The notes: generated by a model not told the origin, from the letters alone. 64,000 nucleotides of DNA from Streptomyces niger (GCF_000718305.1 NZ_JOFQ01000003.1:1-64000), one strand, 5' to 3'. Positions 46,808 to 56,953 are shown, counted from the stretch's first letter. Made by a program: numbers and translations.

Positions 46808-47287
46808 TCAGCGCGGTGCCGCGGCCCCGCCCACGTCCTCGACCAGCGGCAGCAGCCGGTGCGGCACGCGCTCGCGGAGCGCCACCTCCGTGCGGGTCCG
46901 CACCACACCCGGCATGTTGATCAGCCGTTGGATCACGTCCTCCAGATGGGCCGCGTCCCGCGCCACCACCTTGGCCAGCAGGTCGCCGCCGCCCGTGGTC
47001 GAGAACGCCTCGATGATCTGCGGTACCTCGGCCAGCAGGGCTGCGACCTCTTCCAGGTGGCCCTGGGTGACCTCGATGTGCGCGAAGGCGGTGACCGGGT
47101 GGCCGAGCGCCGCGGGGGACAGCCGCGGCCCGTACGCGGTGATCACCTCGTCCCGCTCCAGCCGGTCCAGGCGCGCCTGCACCGTGCCGCGTGCGACGCC
47201 GAGGATGCGCGCGTACTCGCGCACGCTCGTCCGCGGCTGTTCGAGCAGCAGCCGGAGGATCCGGGCGTCGAGTGCGTCCACGGCCAT
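46808..47287 (-). CDS. Lrp/AsnC-family transcriptional regulator
   Basis: 159 residues: N-terminal helix-turn-helix (LDARILRLLLEQPRTSVREY; ILGVARGTVQARLDRLERD) and C-terminal RAM effector domain (FAHIEVTQGHLEEVAALLAE, STTGGGDLLAKVVARD). Start set at ATG 47287 (MAVDALDARIL), the standard Lrp N-terminus. Likely senses an amino acid. Its target genes cannot be deduced; it may be co-transcribed with the HAD gene downstream. Confidence 0.9.
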   Translation of the reverse strand: MAVDALDARILRLLLEQPRTSVREYARILGVARGTVQARLDRLERDEVITAYGPRLSPAALGHPVTAFAHIEVTQGHLEEVAALLAEVPQIIEAFSTTGGGDLLAKVVARDAAHLEDVIQRLINMPGVVRTRTEVALRERVPHRLLPLVEDVGGAAAPR

Positions 47288-47542
47288 GGGGGGCGGGCTC
47301 CTTACGGGCGGTTCGGGTGCGGGCCGGTCGGCCGCCGGTCTCCAGTCTGCGGTGTGCCGTGCCGGCATGCGACGGCGGGGCTCCGGGGCCACCGATCGAC
47401 CGAACGTCAGTTCATCGGAGCATCACCGCATGTTCGCCGTAAGTCACCCTTCCGTCACCTGTGCAGGGCATGAGTGGAGGAGCGGTCGACGCGGTCCGTT
47501 CGGGGAGCCGCGCGCATACAATCGAACAGGAGTGTGATCTCG

Positions 47543-47680
47543 GTGGGCGACTTGCTCTGCGCGGTGCTGGCGAAGGCCGGCCTCGCCATCGCCGAGGTGA
47601 TCATCACCAAGGTCGTCATGGAACTCTGCACCGCCTACATACGCAGGTACCGGGCGGACGCCGCCACGGCAGCCGCATGA
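47543..47680 (+). CDS. Small hydrophobic protein, about 45 residues
   Basis: A short frame starting at GTG 47543 (VGDLLCAVLAKAGLAIAE), 10 bp after AGGAG, ending in a basic, alanine-rich tail (YIRRYRADAATAAA). The central segment VIITKVVMELCTAYI could be one amphipathic or membrane helix. Small proteins of this appearance are common in Streptomyces, without known function. An alternative start is GTG 47534. It stands alone between the Lrp gene and the transporter. Confidence 0.5.
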   Translation: MGDLLCAVLAKAGLAIAEVIITKVVMELCTAYIRRYRADAATAAA

Positions 47681-47698
47681 GACGACCGGCACCGCAGG

Positions 47699-49111
47699 TC
47701 ACGCCATGACCTGTGTGTGCCGGTCGTCCGGGACCGCACCGTGCTGACCGGCGGCGAGCGCCCGCCCGGTCGGGATGTGCAGCTCCGATTCGCGCAGCCG
47801 ACGTGTCGCCCACATGCTGACCAGACCCGTCAGCGCAAGATAGCCGCAGGCGTACCACGGAGTGCCCGAGCCCAGGGCCAGCAACGCCGTCATGATCAAC
47901 GGGGTGATGCCGGACGCGAAGATGCCGGACATCTGGTAGACGAACGACATGCCCGTGTACCGCACCGGGGTGGCGAACAGGGCGGCGAACAGCGTGCCCT
48001 GGGCTCCGTAGAACGAGGCGTGCACCAGGCCGAGGGTGACCAGGAGCGCCACCGCGAAGGCCCACGGCCCGCCCGTACCGAAGAGCCAGAACGCCGGGAA
48101 CACCGAGACGGCGAAGGCGCCCATGCCGACGAGGTAGACGCGGCGCGCACCCAGCCGGTCGACCGCGGCGCCGGAGACCGGGATCAGTACGGCCATCACC
48201 AGAGCCGCGGCCGTCACCGCGAGCAGCACGGCCGTACGGTCCAGCGCCAGCGTCCCCGTCGCGTAGGTGATCGCGAAGACGCCCCAGGTGTTGAAGGCGG
48301 CGCCCTCGCCCCACCGCGCCAGCATGCCGAGCACCACGTGCCGGCGGGCGGCCTTCTCGCGCACCACCTCCACCAGCGGCGCCGAGCGCGGCAGTTCCTG
48401 GAGCCTGCGCACCGCGCGGAACGCCGGCGTCTCGTCGATCTTCAACCGGACGGCCAGCCCGACCCCGACCAGCACCAGACTGATCAGGAAGGCCACCCGC
48501 CAGCCGTACCCGAGGAACGCGGCATCGCTGAGCACGTTGTTGAGCAGCGCGAAGACTCCGGTGCCCAACGCCAGGCCGAGCGCCAGCCCGATCTGCGGAT
48601 AGCTGCCGAACCGGCCCTTGCGCCCCTCGGGCCCGTACTCGACGGCCAGCAGCACGGCCCCGGCCCACTCGCCCCCCAGCGCCACGCCCTGCGCGACCCG
48701 CAGGACCAGCAGCAGCGCGGGGGCGAGGACGCCGACCTGCTGATACGTGGGTAGCAGGCCGATGAGCGAGGTGGAGACGCCCATCAGGCCCATGGTGAAG
48801 GCGAGGGTGCGCTTGCGGCCGATGCGGTCGCCGATGTGCCCGAAGAGCAGGCCGCCCACCGGACGGGCGACGAACCCGACGGCGAACGTCGCGAACGACA
48901 GCATCGTGCCGACCGTGCCGTTCGCCACCGGGAAGAACAGCTTGTCGAAGACCAGCCCGGCGGCCGTGGCGTACAGGAAGAAGTCGTACCACTCGACGGT
49001 GGTGCCCAGCAGGCTGGCGAGCACCACGGTCCGCAGCCGCGCGGCCGGTGCCGCCGCCTGCTTCTCGTGCGGTCGCGGTGGCGCCTGCGAGGGCGCGGAC
49101 CCGCCGCTCAC
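47699..49111 (-). CDS. MFS transporter, metabolite:H+ symporter type
   Basis: 470 residues with 12 membrane segments. Features of the MHS (shikimate/alpha-ketoglutarate permease-like) family: SLLGTTVEWYDFFLYATAAG at the first helix, GHIGDRIGRKRTL in loop 2-3 and GGEWAGAVLLAVEYGPEGRKG after helix 4-5. The GTG start overlaps the stop of the ssuD-like gene (GTGA), so the pair is translationally coupled. A role as importer of an organosulfonate or related acid for that enzyme is plausible. Confidence 0.9.
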   Translation of the reverse strand: MSGGSAPSQAPPRPHEKQAAAPAARLRTVVLASLLGTTVEWYDFFLYATAAGLVFDKLFFPVANGTVGTMLSFATFAVGFVARPVGGLLFGHIGDRIGRKRTLAFTMGLMGVSTSLIGLLPTYQQVGVLAPALLLVLRVAQGVALGGEWAGAVLLAVEYGPEGRKGRFGSYPQIGLALGLALGTGVFALLNNVLSDAAFLGYGWRVAFLISLVLVGVGLAVRLKIDETPAFRAVRRLQELPRSAPLVEVVREKAARRHVVLGMLARWGEGAAFNTWGVFAITYATGTLALDRTAVLLAVTAAALVMAVLIPVSGAAVDRLGARRVYLVGMGAFAVSVFPAFWLFGTGGPWAFAVALLVTLGLVHASFYGAQGTLFAALFATPVRYTGMSFVYQMSGIFASGITPLIMTALLALGSGTPWYACGYLALTGLVSMWATRRLRESELHIPTGRALAAGQHGAVPDDRHTQVMA

Positions 49112-50259
49112 CGGCCGGCGAACGGGACGATGCCCGCCTCGGTGGTACGCGGACCGGCCGGGTGCTGCCACAGCCCGCGCTGCTCCAACAGCGGCAGCAC
49201 GCCCTCGCCGAACCAGTACGCCTCCTCCAGGTGCGGCACCCCGGAGAGCACGAACTCCTCGATGCCGAGCCGCGCGTACTCCTCGATGAGGTTCGCGACC
49301 TCGGCGTGGCTGCCCACCAGCGCCGTGCCGGCGCCGCCGCGGACCAGGCCGACGCCGGCCCACAGGTTCGGGTAGACCTCCAGCTTGTCGGTGGACCCGC
49401 TGCCGTGCAGCTCCCGCATCCGGCGCTGCCCCTCGGACTCGCTCGTCGCCAGCCCCTGCTGCACCGCCTTGATGCGCTCGGGGTCCATGCCCTTCAGCAG
49501 CCGCTCCGCCTCGGCCCACGCCTGCTCCGAGGTGTCCCGGCTGATGGTGTGCAGCCGGATGCCGAACCGCACCTCGCGGCCCTGCGCGGCGGCCAGCGAG
49601 CGCACCCAGTCGATCTTCTGCTTCACCTGCTGCGGCGGCTCGCCCCAGGTCAGGTACACATCGGTGTACCGCGCGGCCACTTCGCCGGCCGCGGGCGAGG
49701 AGCCGCCGAAGTAGACCTGCGGCACCGGGTCGGGCAGCCGGTTCAGCTTCGCGCCCTCCACCCGCAGATGCTCGCCCTGGTGGTCGACCGTCTCCCCGTC
49801 CCACAACCGCCGCACGATGTCCAGGAACTCGCCGGTGCGCGCGTACCGCTGGTCCTTGTCGAGGAAGTCGCCGTACGCGCGCTGCTCGGCCGACTCGCCG
49901 CCGGTCACCACGTTCAGCAGCAGCCGGCCGTGCGACTGGCGCTGGTATGTCGCGGCCATCTGCGCCGACAGGGTCGGGCTGATCTGGCCGGGCCGGAACG
50001 CGACCAGGAACTTCAGCCGCTCGGTGACCTGGGTGAGCATCGCCGTCGTCAGCCAGGCGTCCTCGCACCACGCGCCTGTCGGCGTCAACGCCCCTACGAA
50101 GCCGAGCTGCTCGGCGGACCGGGCGATCTGGCCGAGGTATTCGATCGAGGCGGGGCGGTCTCCGCCGGCGGTGCCGGGGAGGGAACCGTGGCCGCCGCCG
50201 ACGATGTGCCGGCTGTCACCGGTCGTGGGCAGGAACCAGTGGAACGTCAGAGCAGACAT
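49108..50259 (-). CDS. ssuD: SsuD-like FMNH2-dependent alkanesulfonate monooxygenase
   Basis: 383 residues of the bacterial luciferase-like (LLM) group: N-terminal LTFHWFLPTTGDSRHI, FLVAFRPGQISPTLSAQMAA, HGRLLLNVVTGGESAEQRAYG and YFGGSSPAAGEVAARYTDVY are typical of SsuD. It cleaves C1-Cn sulfonates to aldehyde and sulfite, for sulfur supply. ATG 50259 lies 5 bp after GGAG. A sulfur-type leader peptide lies 200 bp upstream, supporting sulfur regulation. No flavin reductase gene is adjacent. Confidence 0.9.
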   Translation of the reverse strand: MSALTFHWFLPTTGDSRHIVGGGHGSLPGTAGGDRPASIEYLGQIARSAEQLGFVGALTPTGAWCEDAWLTTAMLTQVTERLKFLVAFRPGQISPTLSAQMAATYQRQSHGRLLLNVVTGGESAEQRAYGDFLDKDQRYARTGEFLDIVRRLWDGETVDHQGEHLRVEGAKLNRLPDPVPQVYFGGSSPAAGEVAARYTDVYLTWGEPPQQVKQKIDWVRSLAAAQGREVRFGIRLHTISRDTSEQAWAEAERLLKGMDPERIKAVQQGLATSESEGQRRMRELHGSGSTDKLEVYPNLWAGVGLVRGGAGTALVGSHAEVANLIEEYARLGIEEFVLSGVPHLEEAYWFGEGVLPLLEQRGLWQHPAGPRTTEAGIVPFAGR

Positions 50260-50458
50260 GAGGACTCCGGGGAAGGGCGGCGGGTCACGCCCTCGGCAGG
50301 GTGCAGTGGCCCGGCGGGGTGCGTGACGGGGTGCCGCGGAGGGCATGGCGAGGCGCCGCGGGGGAGCGGCGACCGAGCGCCGCCCTAAGTGCGGGAAATG
50401 AGGGAGAAGCGCGGCAGCACGGCCCCGGTGCGCCAGGGGTCCGCGGCCGGAAAGCGCG
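50260..50458 (-). promoter_or_regulatory. Possible attenuator between leader peptide and ssuD
   Basis: A 199-bp spacer between the Cys-containing leader peptide and ssuD. It contains a short hairpin (GCGGCG-ACCGAG-CGCCGC at 50366-50383) and further GC-rich complementarity. It could act as a translation-coupled attenuator, but no clear terminator is visible. Confidence 0.35.
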
Positions 50459-50539
50459 TCAGACGCGACAGTTGGCGCTGGACTGGCGACACAGATCGAC
50501 GTGGAGGCGTCCCACGAGGAGGTCGGCAGCAGCAGTCAT
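50459..50539 (-). CDS. Conserved cysteine-containing leader peptide (26 aa)
   Basis: A 27-codon frame ATG 50539 to TGA 50459 encodes MTAAADLLVGRLHVDLCRQS followed by SANCRV. The RLHVDLCRxSSAxCR pattern is a recurrent short leader found before sulfur-assimilation genes in actinobacteria (from memory). Two cysteines near the end would let ribosome stalling report cysteine supply. It precedes ssuD on the same strand. Confidence 0.75.
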   Translation of the reverse strand: MTAAADLLVGRLHVDLCRQSSANCRV

Positions 50540-50629
50540 GCCTGGCATTCTGCGTCGGGCACCCCGCCCGGTTCAAGCCGATGAGACAAGTGTTTCAGCA
50601 GGCGAGACGGTGACGGTTACGGCTGCGCG

Positions 50630-50672
50630 AGCCGCCGGTCAGCCGCCGGTCAGCCGCCGGTCAGCCGCCGGT
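50630..50672. repeat. 11-bp tandem repeat, about four copies
   Basis: AGCCGCCGGTC is repeated three times exactly from 50630 and a fourth copy is interrupted after AGCCGCCGGT. Intergenic; probably a replication-slippage repeat. Confidence 0.8.
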
Positions 50673-50733
50673 ACCCGGCGCCCGGGCCACCGCGTCCCGC
50701 ACCTCGTCCGCCGGCGTTCGGGGCGCAACGTTG

Positions 50734-50765
50734 TGATCGATCATCGATCATTACTCGCGAGTAAT
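50734..50765. promoter_or_regulatory. Twin palindromes upstream of aceE, candidate operator
   Basis: TGATCGAT-C-ATCGATCA (50734-50750) adjoins ATTACTCGCGAGTAAT (50750-50765), a 16-bp perfect palindrome. They lie about 210 bp before the aceE start. AT-rich symmetrical sites are rare in this genome, suggesting binding of a dimeric regulator of pyruvate dehydrogenase expression. Confidence 0.65.
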
Positions 50766-50974
50766 GGTTGCCCCGACGATCTCGAATCTCTACGTTCTAT
50801 TGAACGGAAAGATTGTTCCGAACTTCGGAATTCGACGTGTGGCGACGTCAGTTGAGCTCGCCCGTCCACGGCCGGCCCACCCGTACCGCCGATCGTCCGC
50901 CCCGACCACCGGAGGTGCCGCAGAAGCGCGCGGCACCTCCGGTTCCTCACCCAGGAACGCGAAAGGGGATCACC

Positions 50975-53662
50975 GTGTCCCAGCTCGACCAACTGCCCGA
51001 CAGCGACCCGTCCGAGGTCGCCGAATGGCGCACATCGCTGGACGGAGCCGCCCGCGCCGGTGGCCCGCACCGCACCGCCTACCTGCTGCGTCGCGTCGCG
51101 GAGCACGCCGAACGGACCGGGGTCGGCCTCCCTCCGCTCCTGGAGACGCCGTACATCAACACCATTCCGACCGCGGCCGAGCCGGAGTTCCCGGGTGACG
51201 AGGCGATGGAGGCCCGGATCACCGCCTGGAACCGCTGGAACGCGGCGGCGATGGTCACCCGCGGCAACCAGCGCGGCGGCCTCGGCGGCCACATGGCCAC
51301 CTTCGCGTCGGCGGCCTGGCTGAACGAGATCGGATACCAGCATTTCTTCCGCGGGAAGGAGAGCCGGGAAGGCAGCGGCGACCAGCTGTACATCCAGGGG
51401 CACGCGTCGCCGGGCGTCTACGCCCGCGCCTTCCTCGAAGGGCGGCTGACCGAAGCCCAGTTGGACCGCTTCCGGCAGGAAGCCGGCGGCGAGGGCCTGC
51501 CGTCCTACCCGCACCCGCGGCGGCTGCCCTGGCTGTGGGAGTTCCCGACCGTGTCGATGGGGCTGGGCCCGCTCTCGGCGATCTATCAGGCACGCTTCAA
51601 CCGCTACCTGCACCACCGCGGCATCAAGGACACCTCCCGGTCGCACGTCTGGGCCTTCCTCGGCGACGGCGAGATGGACGAGCCGGAGTCCACCGCGGCG
51701 CTCGCCCTGGCGGCCCGCGAGGGCCTGGACAACCTCACCTTCGTCATCAACTGCAACCTCCAGCGCCTGGACGGCCCCGTCCGCGGCAACTTCAAGATCG
51801 TGCAGGAGCTGGAGCGGCAGTTCCGGGCCGCCGGCTGGCACGTCGTCAAGTCGCTGTGGGGCCAGGCCTGGGACGACCTGCTCGGCCAGGATGCGGACGG
51901 CGCACTCGTACGCCATCTGGGCAGCATTCCCGACGGTCAGTTCCAGACCTTCGCCGCCCGCGACGGCGCGTACATCCGCGAGCACTTCCTCGGCGAGCGG
52001 CCGGAGCTGGCCCGGCTGGGGGAGCAGCTCACCGACGCCCGGCTGGCGGAGATCGTCGGCACCTCGCGCGCCGGCCACGAGCCGCGCAAGGTCTACGCCG
52101 CGTACAAGGCCGCCGTCGAGCACAAGGGCGCGCCGACCGTCATCCTGGTGCAGACCGTCAAGGGCTGGACGCTCGGCCCCGGCTTCGAGTCCCGCAACGC
52201 CAACCACCAGATGAAGAAGCTGTCGGGCAAGGAGTTCCGCGCCATGCGCGACCTGCTGGAACTACCGATCCCCGACAGTGCGCTGACTGACGAGCTGGTG
52301 CCGTACGCCCACCCGGGCGCGGACTCCGCCGAGGTCGCGTACCTGAAGGAACGGCGCGCCGCGCTGGGCGGCCCGGCCCCGGCCCGCAAGGTCACCCCGA
52401 AACCGCTTCCGGCGCCGTCGGAGAAGGCGTTCGACGCGCTGAAGAAGGGCTCGGGCACGCAGGAGATCGCCACGACCATGGCGTTCGTCCGCCTGGTCAA
52501 GGACCTGATGCGGGACAAGGAGACCGGCAAGCGCTGGGTGCCGGTCGTGCCCGACGAGGCCCGCACCTTCGGCATGGAGTCCCTCTTCCCATCCGCCGGG
52601 ATCTACTCACCGCTCGGCCAGACCTACGACCCGGTCGACCGCGATCAGCTCCTGTACTACAGGGAAGCCAAGAACGGTCAGATATTGAACGAGGGGATCA
52701 CTGAGGCCGGTTCGCTCGCCTCGCTGACCGCGGCCGCGACCTCGTACGCGACGCACGGCGAGCCGATGATCCCGTTCTACATCTTCTACTCGATGTTCGG
52801 GTGGCAGCGGACCGCTGACCAGTTCTGGGCGCTCGGCGACCAGCTCGGCCGCGGTTTCATCGTCGGCGCGACCGCCGGCCGTACGACGATGACCGGTGAG
52901 GGCCTCCAGCATGCCGACGGTCACAGCCACCTCATCGCCTCCACCAACCCGGCCGCCGTCTCCTACGACCCCGCGTTCGCCTACGAGGTCGCGGTGATCG
53001 TCAAGGAAGGCCTCCGCCGCATGTACGGCGCGACGGCCGAATTCCCCGCCGGCGAGGACGTCTTCTACTACCTGACGGTCTACAACGAGACCAAGGTCCA
53101 GCCGCCCATGCCCGAAGGCCTGGACGAGCAGGGCATCGTGCGCGGTCTCTACCGGTACAAGGAAGCCGCGGAGACACCGTTCGACGTCCCGTCCGACGCG
53201 CCGAAGCTCCAGCTGCTGGCCTCCGGTACGGCCGTCCACTGGGCACTCGATGCCCAGAAACTGCTGGCCGAGGACTGGGGCGTGGCCGCCGACGTGTGGT
53301 CGGCGCCCTCCTGGACCGAGCTGCGCCGGGACGCCCTGCAGTGCGATGCGGCGCGACTGCGCGGCGGCGACCGGATTCCGTACGTGACCCGCGCGCTGGC
53401 GGGCGCACCCGGCCCGGTGGTCGCGGTGAGCGACTGGATGCGGGCCGTGCCCGACCAGATCGCTCCCTGGGTCGAGCAGGAGTGGGTCTCCCTCGGCACC
53501 GACGGTTTCGGCCTCTCCGACAGCCGGGACAACGTCCGCCGGTACTTCGGCGTGGACGCCCCGTCGATCACCGTGAAGGTGCTGGCCACGCTGGCCCGCC
53601 GCGGTGAGGTCGAGCCGGCGGCCGTACGACGGGCCGCCGCCCGCTACGGGCTGGGCGGCTGA
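50975..53662 (+). CDS. aceE: Pyruvate dehydrogenase E1 component, homodimeric type
   Basis: 895 residues of the AceE family: [22 protein letters not shown] entry (from about residue 88), thiamine-diphosphate motif [10 protein letters not shown] with [15 protein letters not shown], and C-terminal transketolase-like domains ([19 protein letters not shown]). It decarboxylates pyruvate and passes the acetyl group to the E2 lipoyl protein, which is not encoded nearby. The GTG start ([11 protein letters not shown]) lies behind AAGGGGAT. Monocistronic, preceded by palindromic operators. Confidence 0.95.
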   Translation: MSQLDQLPDSDPSEVAEWRTSLDGAARAGGPHRTAYLLRRVAEHAERTGVGLPPLLETPYINTIPTAAEPEFPGDEAMEARITAWNRWNAAAMVTRGNQRGGLGGHMATFASAAWLNEIGYQHFFRGKESREGSGDQLYIQGHASPGVYARAFLEGRLTEAQLDRFRQEAGGEGLPSYPHPRRLPWLWEFPTVSMGLGPLSAIYQARFNRYLHHRGIKDTSRSHVWAFLGDGEMDEPESTAALALAAREGLDNLTFVINCNLQRLDGPVRGNFKIVQELERQFRAAGWHVVKSLWGQAWDDLLGQDADGALVRHLGSIPDGQFQTFAARDGAYIREHFLGERPELARLGEQLTDARLAEIVGTSRAGHEPRKVYAAYKAAVEHKGAPTVILVQTVKGWTLGPGFESRNANHQMKKLSGKEFRAMRDLLELPIPDSALTDELVPYAHPGADSAEVAYLKERRAALGGPAPARKVTPKPLPAPSEKAFDALKKGSGTQEIATTMAFVRLVKDLMRDKETGKRWVPVVPDEARTFGMESLFPSAGIYSPLGQTYDPVDRDQLLYYREAKNGQILNEGITEAGSLASLTAAATSYATHGEPMIPFYIFYSMFGWQRTADQFWALGDQLGRGFIVGATAGRTTMTGEGLQHADGHSHLIASTNPAAVSYDPAFAYEVAVIVKEGLRRMYGATAEFPAGEDVFYYLTVYNETKVQPPMPEGLDEQGIVRGLYRYKEAAETPFDVPSDAPKLQLLASGTAVHWALDAQKLLAEDWGVAADVWSAPSWTELRRDALQCDAARLRGGDRIPYVTRALAGAPGPVVAVSDWMRAVPDQIAPWVEQEWVSLGTDGFGLSDSRDNVRRYFGVDAPSITVKVLATLARRGEVEPAAVRRAAARYGLGG

Positions 53663-53886
53663 CCCGGTGGTCCATTGGCACGCCCCCGAACCCGACAGGG
53701 AACGTGCCGGTGGGCCATTGGCCCAGCGATTCCGAGGTCTGTTGAGCCAGTATGCCCTCGGGTGTTCTGATGGTCATGTCGATGGCGCTGCGGATTCCGC
53801 GGCGCCTTTTTCATGGCCTGACACGACGTCCACGCGGCGCTGACGCGCGCGGACGTGTCGGCGGAACGCAGAAGGGGCGGGGATCT

Positions 53887-55401
53887 GTGCTCAAGAGGAT
53901 GTTCGTGGCTCCGGATCCGGGACGACTGCGGTTGCGCAGCGCGTTGCGGGCGGTGCTCGGCATCGGGTCGGCGGTGGCCCTGTGCGTGCTGACCGGCCAC
54001 TCGCTGGCCGCGGCGATCACCGGCGGCCTCGCGGCCCTGCTGGCCCTCTTCACGGTCCTGGACCCCACCGTCCGCGGCCAAGCGGTGACCACCGCGCTGC
54101 TCCCGACGGTCGGCTTCCCCGTACTCGCCCTCGCCGCCGTGCTGCACGACCACCCGATGACGAGGGACGCGGCCTTCCTCGCCGTGGTCGGCGCCGGGGT
54201 GTACGCCCGCCGATGGGGGCCGCGCGGCCACTCGCTCGGCGTCTTCGCCTTCATGATGTACTTCGCGTCGCAGTTCCTGCACACCGTGGCCGGCCAGCTG
54301 CCCGAGCTGTACGGAGCGGTGCTGCTGTCCCTGCTGGCCGCCGCGACCGTGCGGTTCGGGCTGTGGTGCTACGAGCGCCGGCTGCCGCCGCCCGCCGCCG
54401 TACCACCCCTGGCCGCCGGCACCGGGCTCGCCCGGGCCACCACGCGGCAGGCGCTCCAGGCGATGGCCGGCGGCGCCTTCGCGCTCGCCGCGGGCCAGGT
54501 GCTGTCGCAGGAACGCTGGTACTGGGCCGTCGGAGCCACCTGGTGGGTCTTCGTGAACTCGGCATCGAGCGGCGAGACACTGGTCCGCAGCTTCCGGCGA
54601 GTGCTCGGCACGGTGCTCGGGATCGCCGTCGGGCTGGGCGTCGCCGTACCGCTGCACGGCGCGTCGGCGCCCACCGCCGCGCTCGTCGCCGTCTGCGTCT
54701 TCGGCATCTTCTACTCGGCCGCCGTGTCGTACACCTGGATGATGCTGGCGGTCACGGTGATGGCCGGGCTGTTGTACGGACTCCTCGGGGTGCTGAACAC
54801 GGGCCTGCTCGTACTGCGGGTCGCGGAGACGGGGGTCGGAGCGCTCGGCGCGGTACTGGCGGTCCTGCTCGTGCTGCCCGTCACCACGCACGCCACGACG
54901 GACGCCTGGATCCAGCGCACCCTGCGCTGCGTACACGCCTGCACCGCAGAGGCCGCCGCACGGCTCGCCGGTTCCGGCACCGCCGATCCCTCGGCCCGCG
55001 TCGCCGACCTGGAGCTGCTGCTCGGCAAGGTACGGGCCTCCCTCGCCCCGCTGGTCCACCCGCTGAGCCCGGTACGGGCCCGCAAGGGCCGGGCCCGCCG
55101 CGTCCTCGCCCTGCTCGACGACTGCGCCCGCGAGGTGCGCGGGCTGGCCGCCGTCGCCGCCGACCCCGAGGCCTCCCACGACGACCGCCTCGCCGCCGCC
55201 TGCCGGCGCGTGGAGGCCGCGGTGGAAGCGCTCACCGCGCCGGGCCAGGCCGCTCGCGCGGAGCGGTACGCGGTGGCGGCTGCGCCGCGCCCCCACGCGA
55301 CGGAACCGGCCCTCGCCCACCTGCACGGCCTGGAACGGGCCCTCACCGAACTCGCGGACCCGCTCCGGACCCCTGGCCGCAGGCCACTGATCGGGGCTTG
55401 A
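53887..55401 (+). CDS. FUSC-family membrane protein
   Basis: 504 residues: two blocks of hydrophobic helices (about 15-165 and 205-345) separated by a soluble stretch and followed by a cytoplasmic helical C-terminal domain. This duplicated arrangement, with ATWWVFVNSASSGETLVRSF opening the second block, matches the FUSC/aromatic-acid-exporter-like family. Possibly exports small acids. The GTG start (VLKRMFVAPDPGRLRLRSAL) was chosen behind AAGGGGCGGGG; an ATG at 53752 would add a non-conserved stretch. Ends before a strong terminator. Confidence 0.8.
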   Translation: MLKRMFVAPDPGRLRLRSALRAVLGIGSAVALCVLTGHSLAAAITGGLAALLALFTVLDPTVRGQAVTTALLPTVGFPVLALAAVLHDHPMTRDAAFLAVVGAGVYARRWGPRGHSLGVFAFMMYFASQFLHTVAGQLPELYGAVLLSLLAAATVRFGLWCYERRLPPPAAVPPLAAGTGLARATTRQALQAMAGGAFALAAGQVLSQERWYWAVGATWWVFVNSASSGETLVRSFRRVLGTVLGIAVGLGVAVPLHGASAPTAALVAVCVFGIFYSAAVSYTWMMLAVTVMAGLLYGLLGVLNTGLLVLRVAETGVGALGAVLAVLLVLPVTTHATTDAWIQRTLRCVHACTAEAAARLAGSGTADPSARVADLELLLGKVRASLAPLVHPLSPVRARKGRARRVLALLDDCAREVRGLAAVAADPEASHDDRLAAACRRVEAAVEALTAPGQAARAERYAVAAAPRPHATEPALAHLHGLERALTELADPLRTPGRRPLIGA

Positions 55402-55482
55402 GCGTCGGGACGGGACCTTGAGCGTTCGGTCGGGGACCTGGAGAGTCCGGTTGGGGACCTGAAGCGTCCGGTCGGGCGCTGA

Positions 55483-55527
55483 GGCCGCAGCAGCCCCTGG
55501 CCAGCCTGGCCAGGGGCTGCTGCGGCC
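55483..55527 (+). terminator. Strong hairpin terminator
   Basis: 21-bp perfect arms (GGCCGCAGCAGCCCCTGGCC plus A, and its complement at 55507-55527) with a 3-nt loop, 81 bp after the FUSC gene. No U run follows. Upstream, GAGCGTCCGG/GAGCGTTCGG-like 20-bp near-repeats fill 55402-55475. Confidence 0.8.
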
Positions 55528-55656
55528 CGGTGGGGCGGCTACCGCGGCCCGGGGTTGCCTCATGTCGGTGATCTCCGGCGGGGCGTCGCCTGCCCTGTTA
55601 GCGTCGGTGACCGACCGATACGGGGCGTACGAACGAGAAGCGGGGTAGGACGGGGT

Positions 55657-56721
55657 ATGAGTGTGAACGGTGCCGACCGGCACGTTTCCGGATGGCGGGC
55701 GTACATCGGGTCGACGGCCGGCGGGGCCGGCGTCGTCACCGCCGAGTTCGATCCGGGCAGCGGCGCGCTCAAGGAACTGGACCGCACGGACGCGGTGACC
55801 AACCCCTCCTACCTCGCGGTGTCGGCCGACAGCCGGCTGCTGTACGCGGTAAGCGAGATCCCCGACGGCGCGGCGGCGGCCTTCTCGCTCACGGGGGAGC
55901 GGCCCGCACTGCTCGCGCCGCCGGCGCCCGTCCACGGCTCGGCACCCACCCACCTCACCCCGCACGCCGGGCACCTGCTCACCGCCAACTACCGCTCCGG
56001 CAGCGTGAGCGCGCTGCCGCTACGGGGCGACGGCGCGCCCACCGCGCCAGGCCCCGGCGGCGTCCTCGCACACCACGGCAGCGGGCCGAACCCCGACCGG
56101 CAGACCGGCCCGCACGCGCACGCCGTGGTGGCCGACCCCTCGGGGCGCTGGGTGCTCAGCGTGGACCTCGGGACCGACTCCGTCCGCGTGTGCGACATCG
56201 ACCCGGGGAGCGGCGAACTGGTCATGCGGCGCGAGATCGCGCTGCGCGCCGGCAGCGGCCCCCGCCACCTCCGCTTCCACCCGCGCGGCGACCTCGCGTA
56301 CGTCATCAACGAGCTGGACCCGACGGTGACCACCTGCCGGTGGGATGCCGTACAGGGGCTGCTGACCCCGCTGGGGGAGACGCCCGTACTGCCCGAGGGC
56401 GGCGTGACGCCGACGCTGCCGTCCGAGATCGTGGTCTCGGCGGACGGACGGTTCGGCTGGGCCGCCAACCGAGGGGACGACAGCATCGCCGTACTGGCGC
56501 TGGAGGGGGACGGGGCGGCGCCGCGACTGGTGACGACCGTGCCGTGCGGCGGCGACTGGCCTCGTGACCTGGCGCTGCACCCCGAGGGGCGGTACCTCTA
56601 CGCCGCCAACGAGCGCTCCGGGGACGTCACCTGGTTCACGATCGACACGGACACGGGCATCCCGGAGCGCGGCGGTTCGCTTCCGGTCCCGTCGGCTTCG
56701 TGCGTGGTCTTCGCACGGTGA
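55657..56721 (+). CDS. 6-phosphogluconolactonase-type beta-propeller (lactonase family)
   Basis: 354 residues forming a seven-bladed propeller of the Pgl/YbhE lactonase family: YIGSTAGGAGVVTAEFDPGS at the first blade, NPSYLAVSADSRLLYAVSE, GPHAHAVVADPSGRWVLSVD and GPRHLRFHPRGDLAYVINEL, ending WPRDLALHPEGRYLYAANE. Probably hydrolyses a sugar lactone in the cytoplasm; no signal peptide. ATG 55657 follows GGACGGGG. Standing alone between a terminator and a methyltransferase gene. Confidence 0.88.
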   Translation: MSVNGADRHVSGWRAYIGSTAGGAGVVTAEFDPGSGALKELDRTDAVTNPSYLAVSADSRLLYAVSEIPDGAAAAFSLTGERPALLAPPAPVHGSAPTHLTPHAGHLLTANYRSGSVSALPLRGDGAPTAPGPGGVLAHHGSGPNPDRQTGPHAHAVVADPSGRWVLSVDLGTDSVRVCDIDPGSGELVMRREIALRAGSGPRHLRFHPRGDLAYVINELDPTVTTCRWDAVQGLLTPLGETPVLPEGGVTPTLPSEIVVSADGRFGWAANRGDDSIAVLALEGDGAAPRLVTTVPCGGDWPRDLALHPEGRYLYAANERSGDVTWFTIDTDTGIPERGGSLPVPSASCVVFAR

Positions 56722-56953
56722 GGCCGCGGGCCGGACGGGGGCGGCCCGTCGTGCAGGGGCAGGTCCGTGGGGTGGAGGCAGGTCCGTGGGCGGGGTCGGC
56801 CCGTCGGGCAGGGGCAATCGGGAACGCGCCACCCGGGCCGACATCAGCCGCTCTGGTTCAGCCCGTTGGGCGTGTTCGGCCGATAGCGGACGTTCGGCGA
56901 CGAGATCGTCCGAATGCCGGGCGCGGCGGCCCGTTTCCGGGCAGGCTGGCCGT

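Larger units (their letters stand above)
50540..50974. other. Intergenic region upstream of aceE with repeat and palindromes
   Basis: A 435-bp gap between the divergent leader peptide/ssuD unit and aceE. It holds an 11-bp tandem repeat (50630-50672) and two adjoining palindromes (50734-50765), both listed separately. No other gene is supported. Confidence 0.6.
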
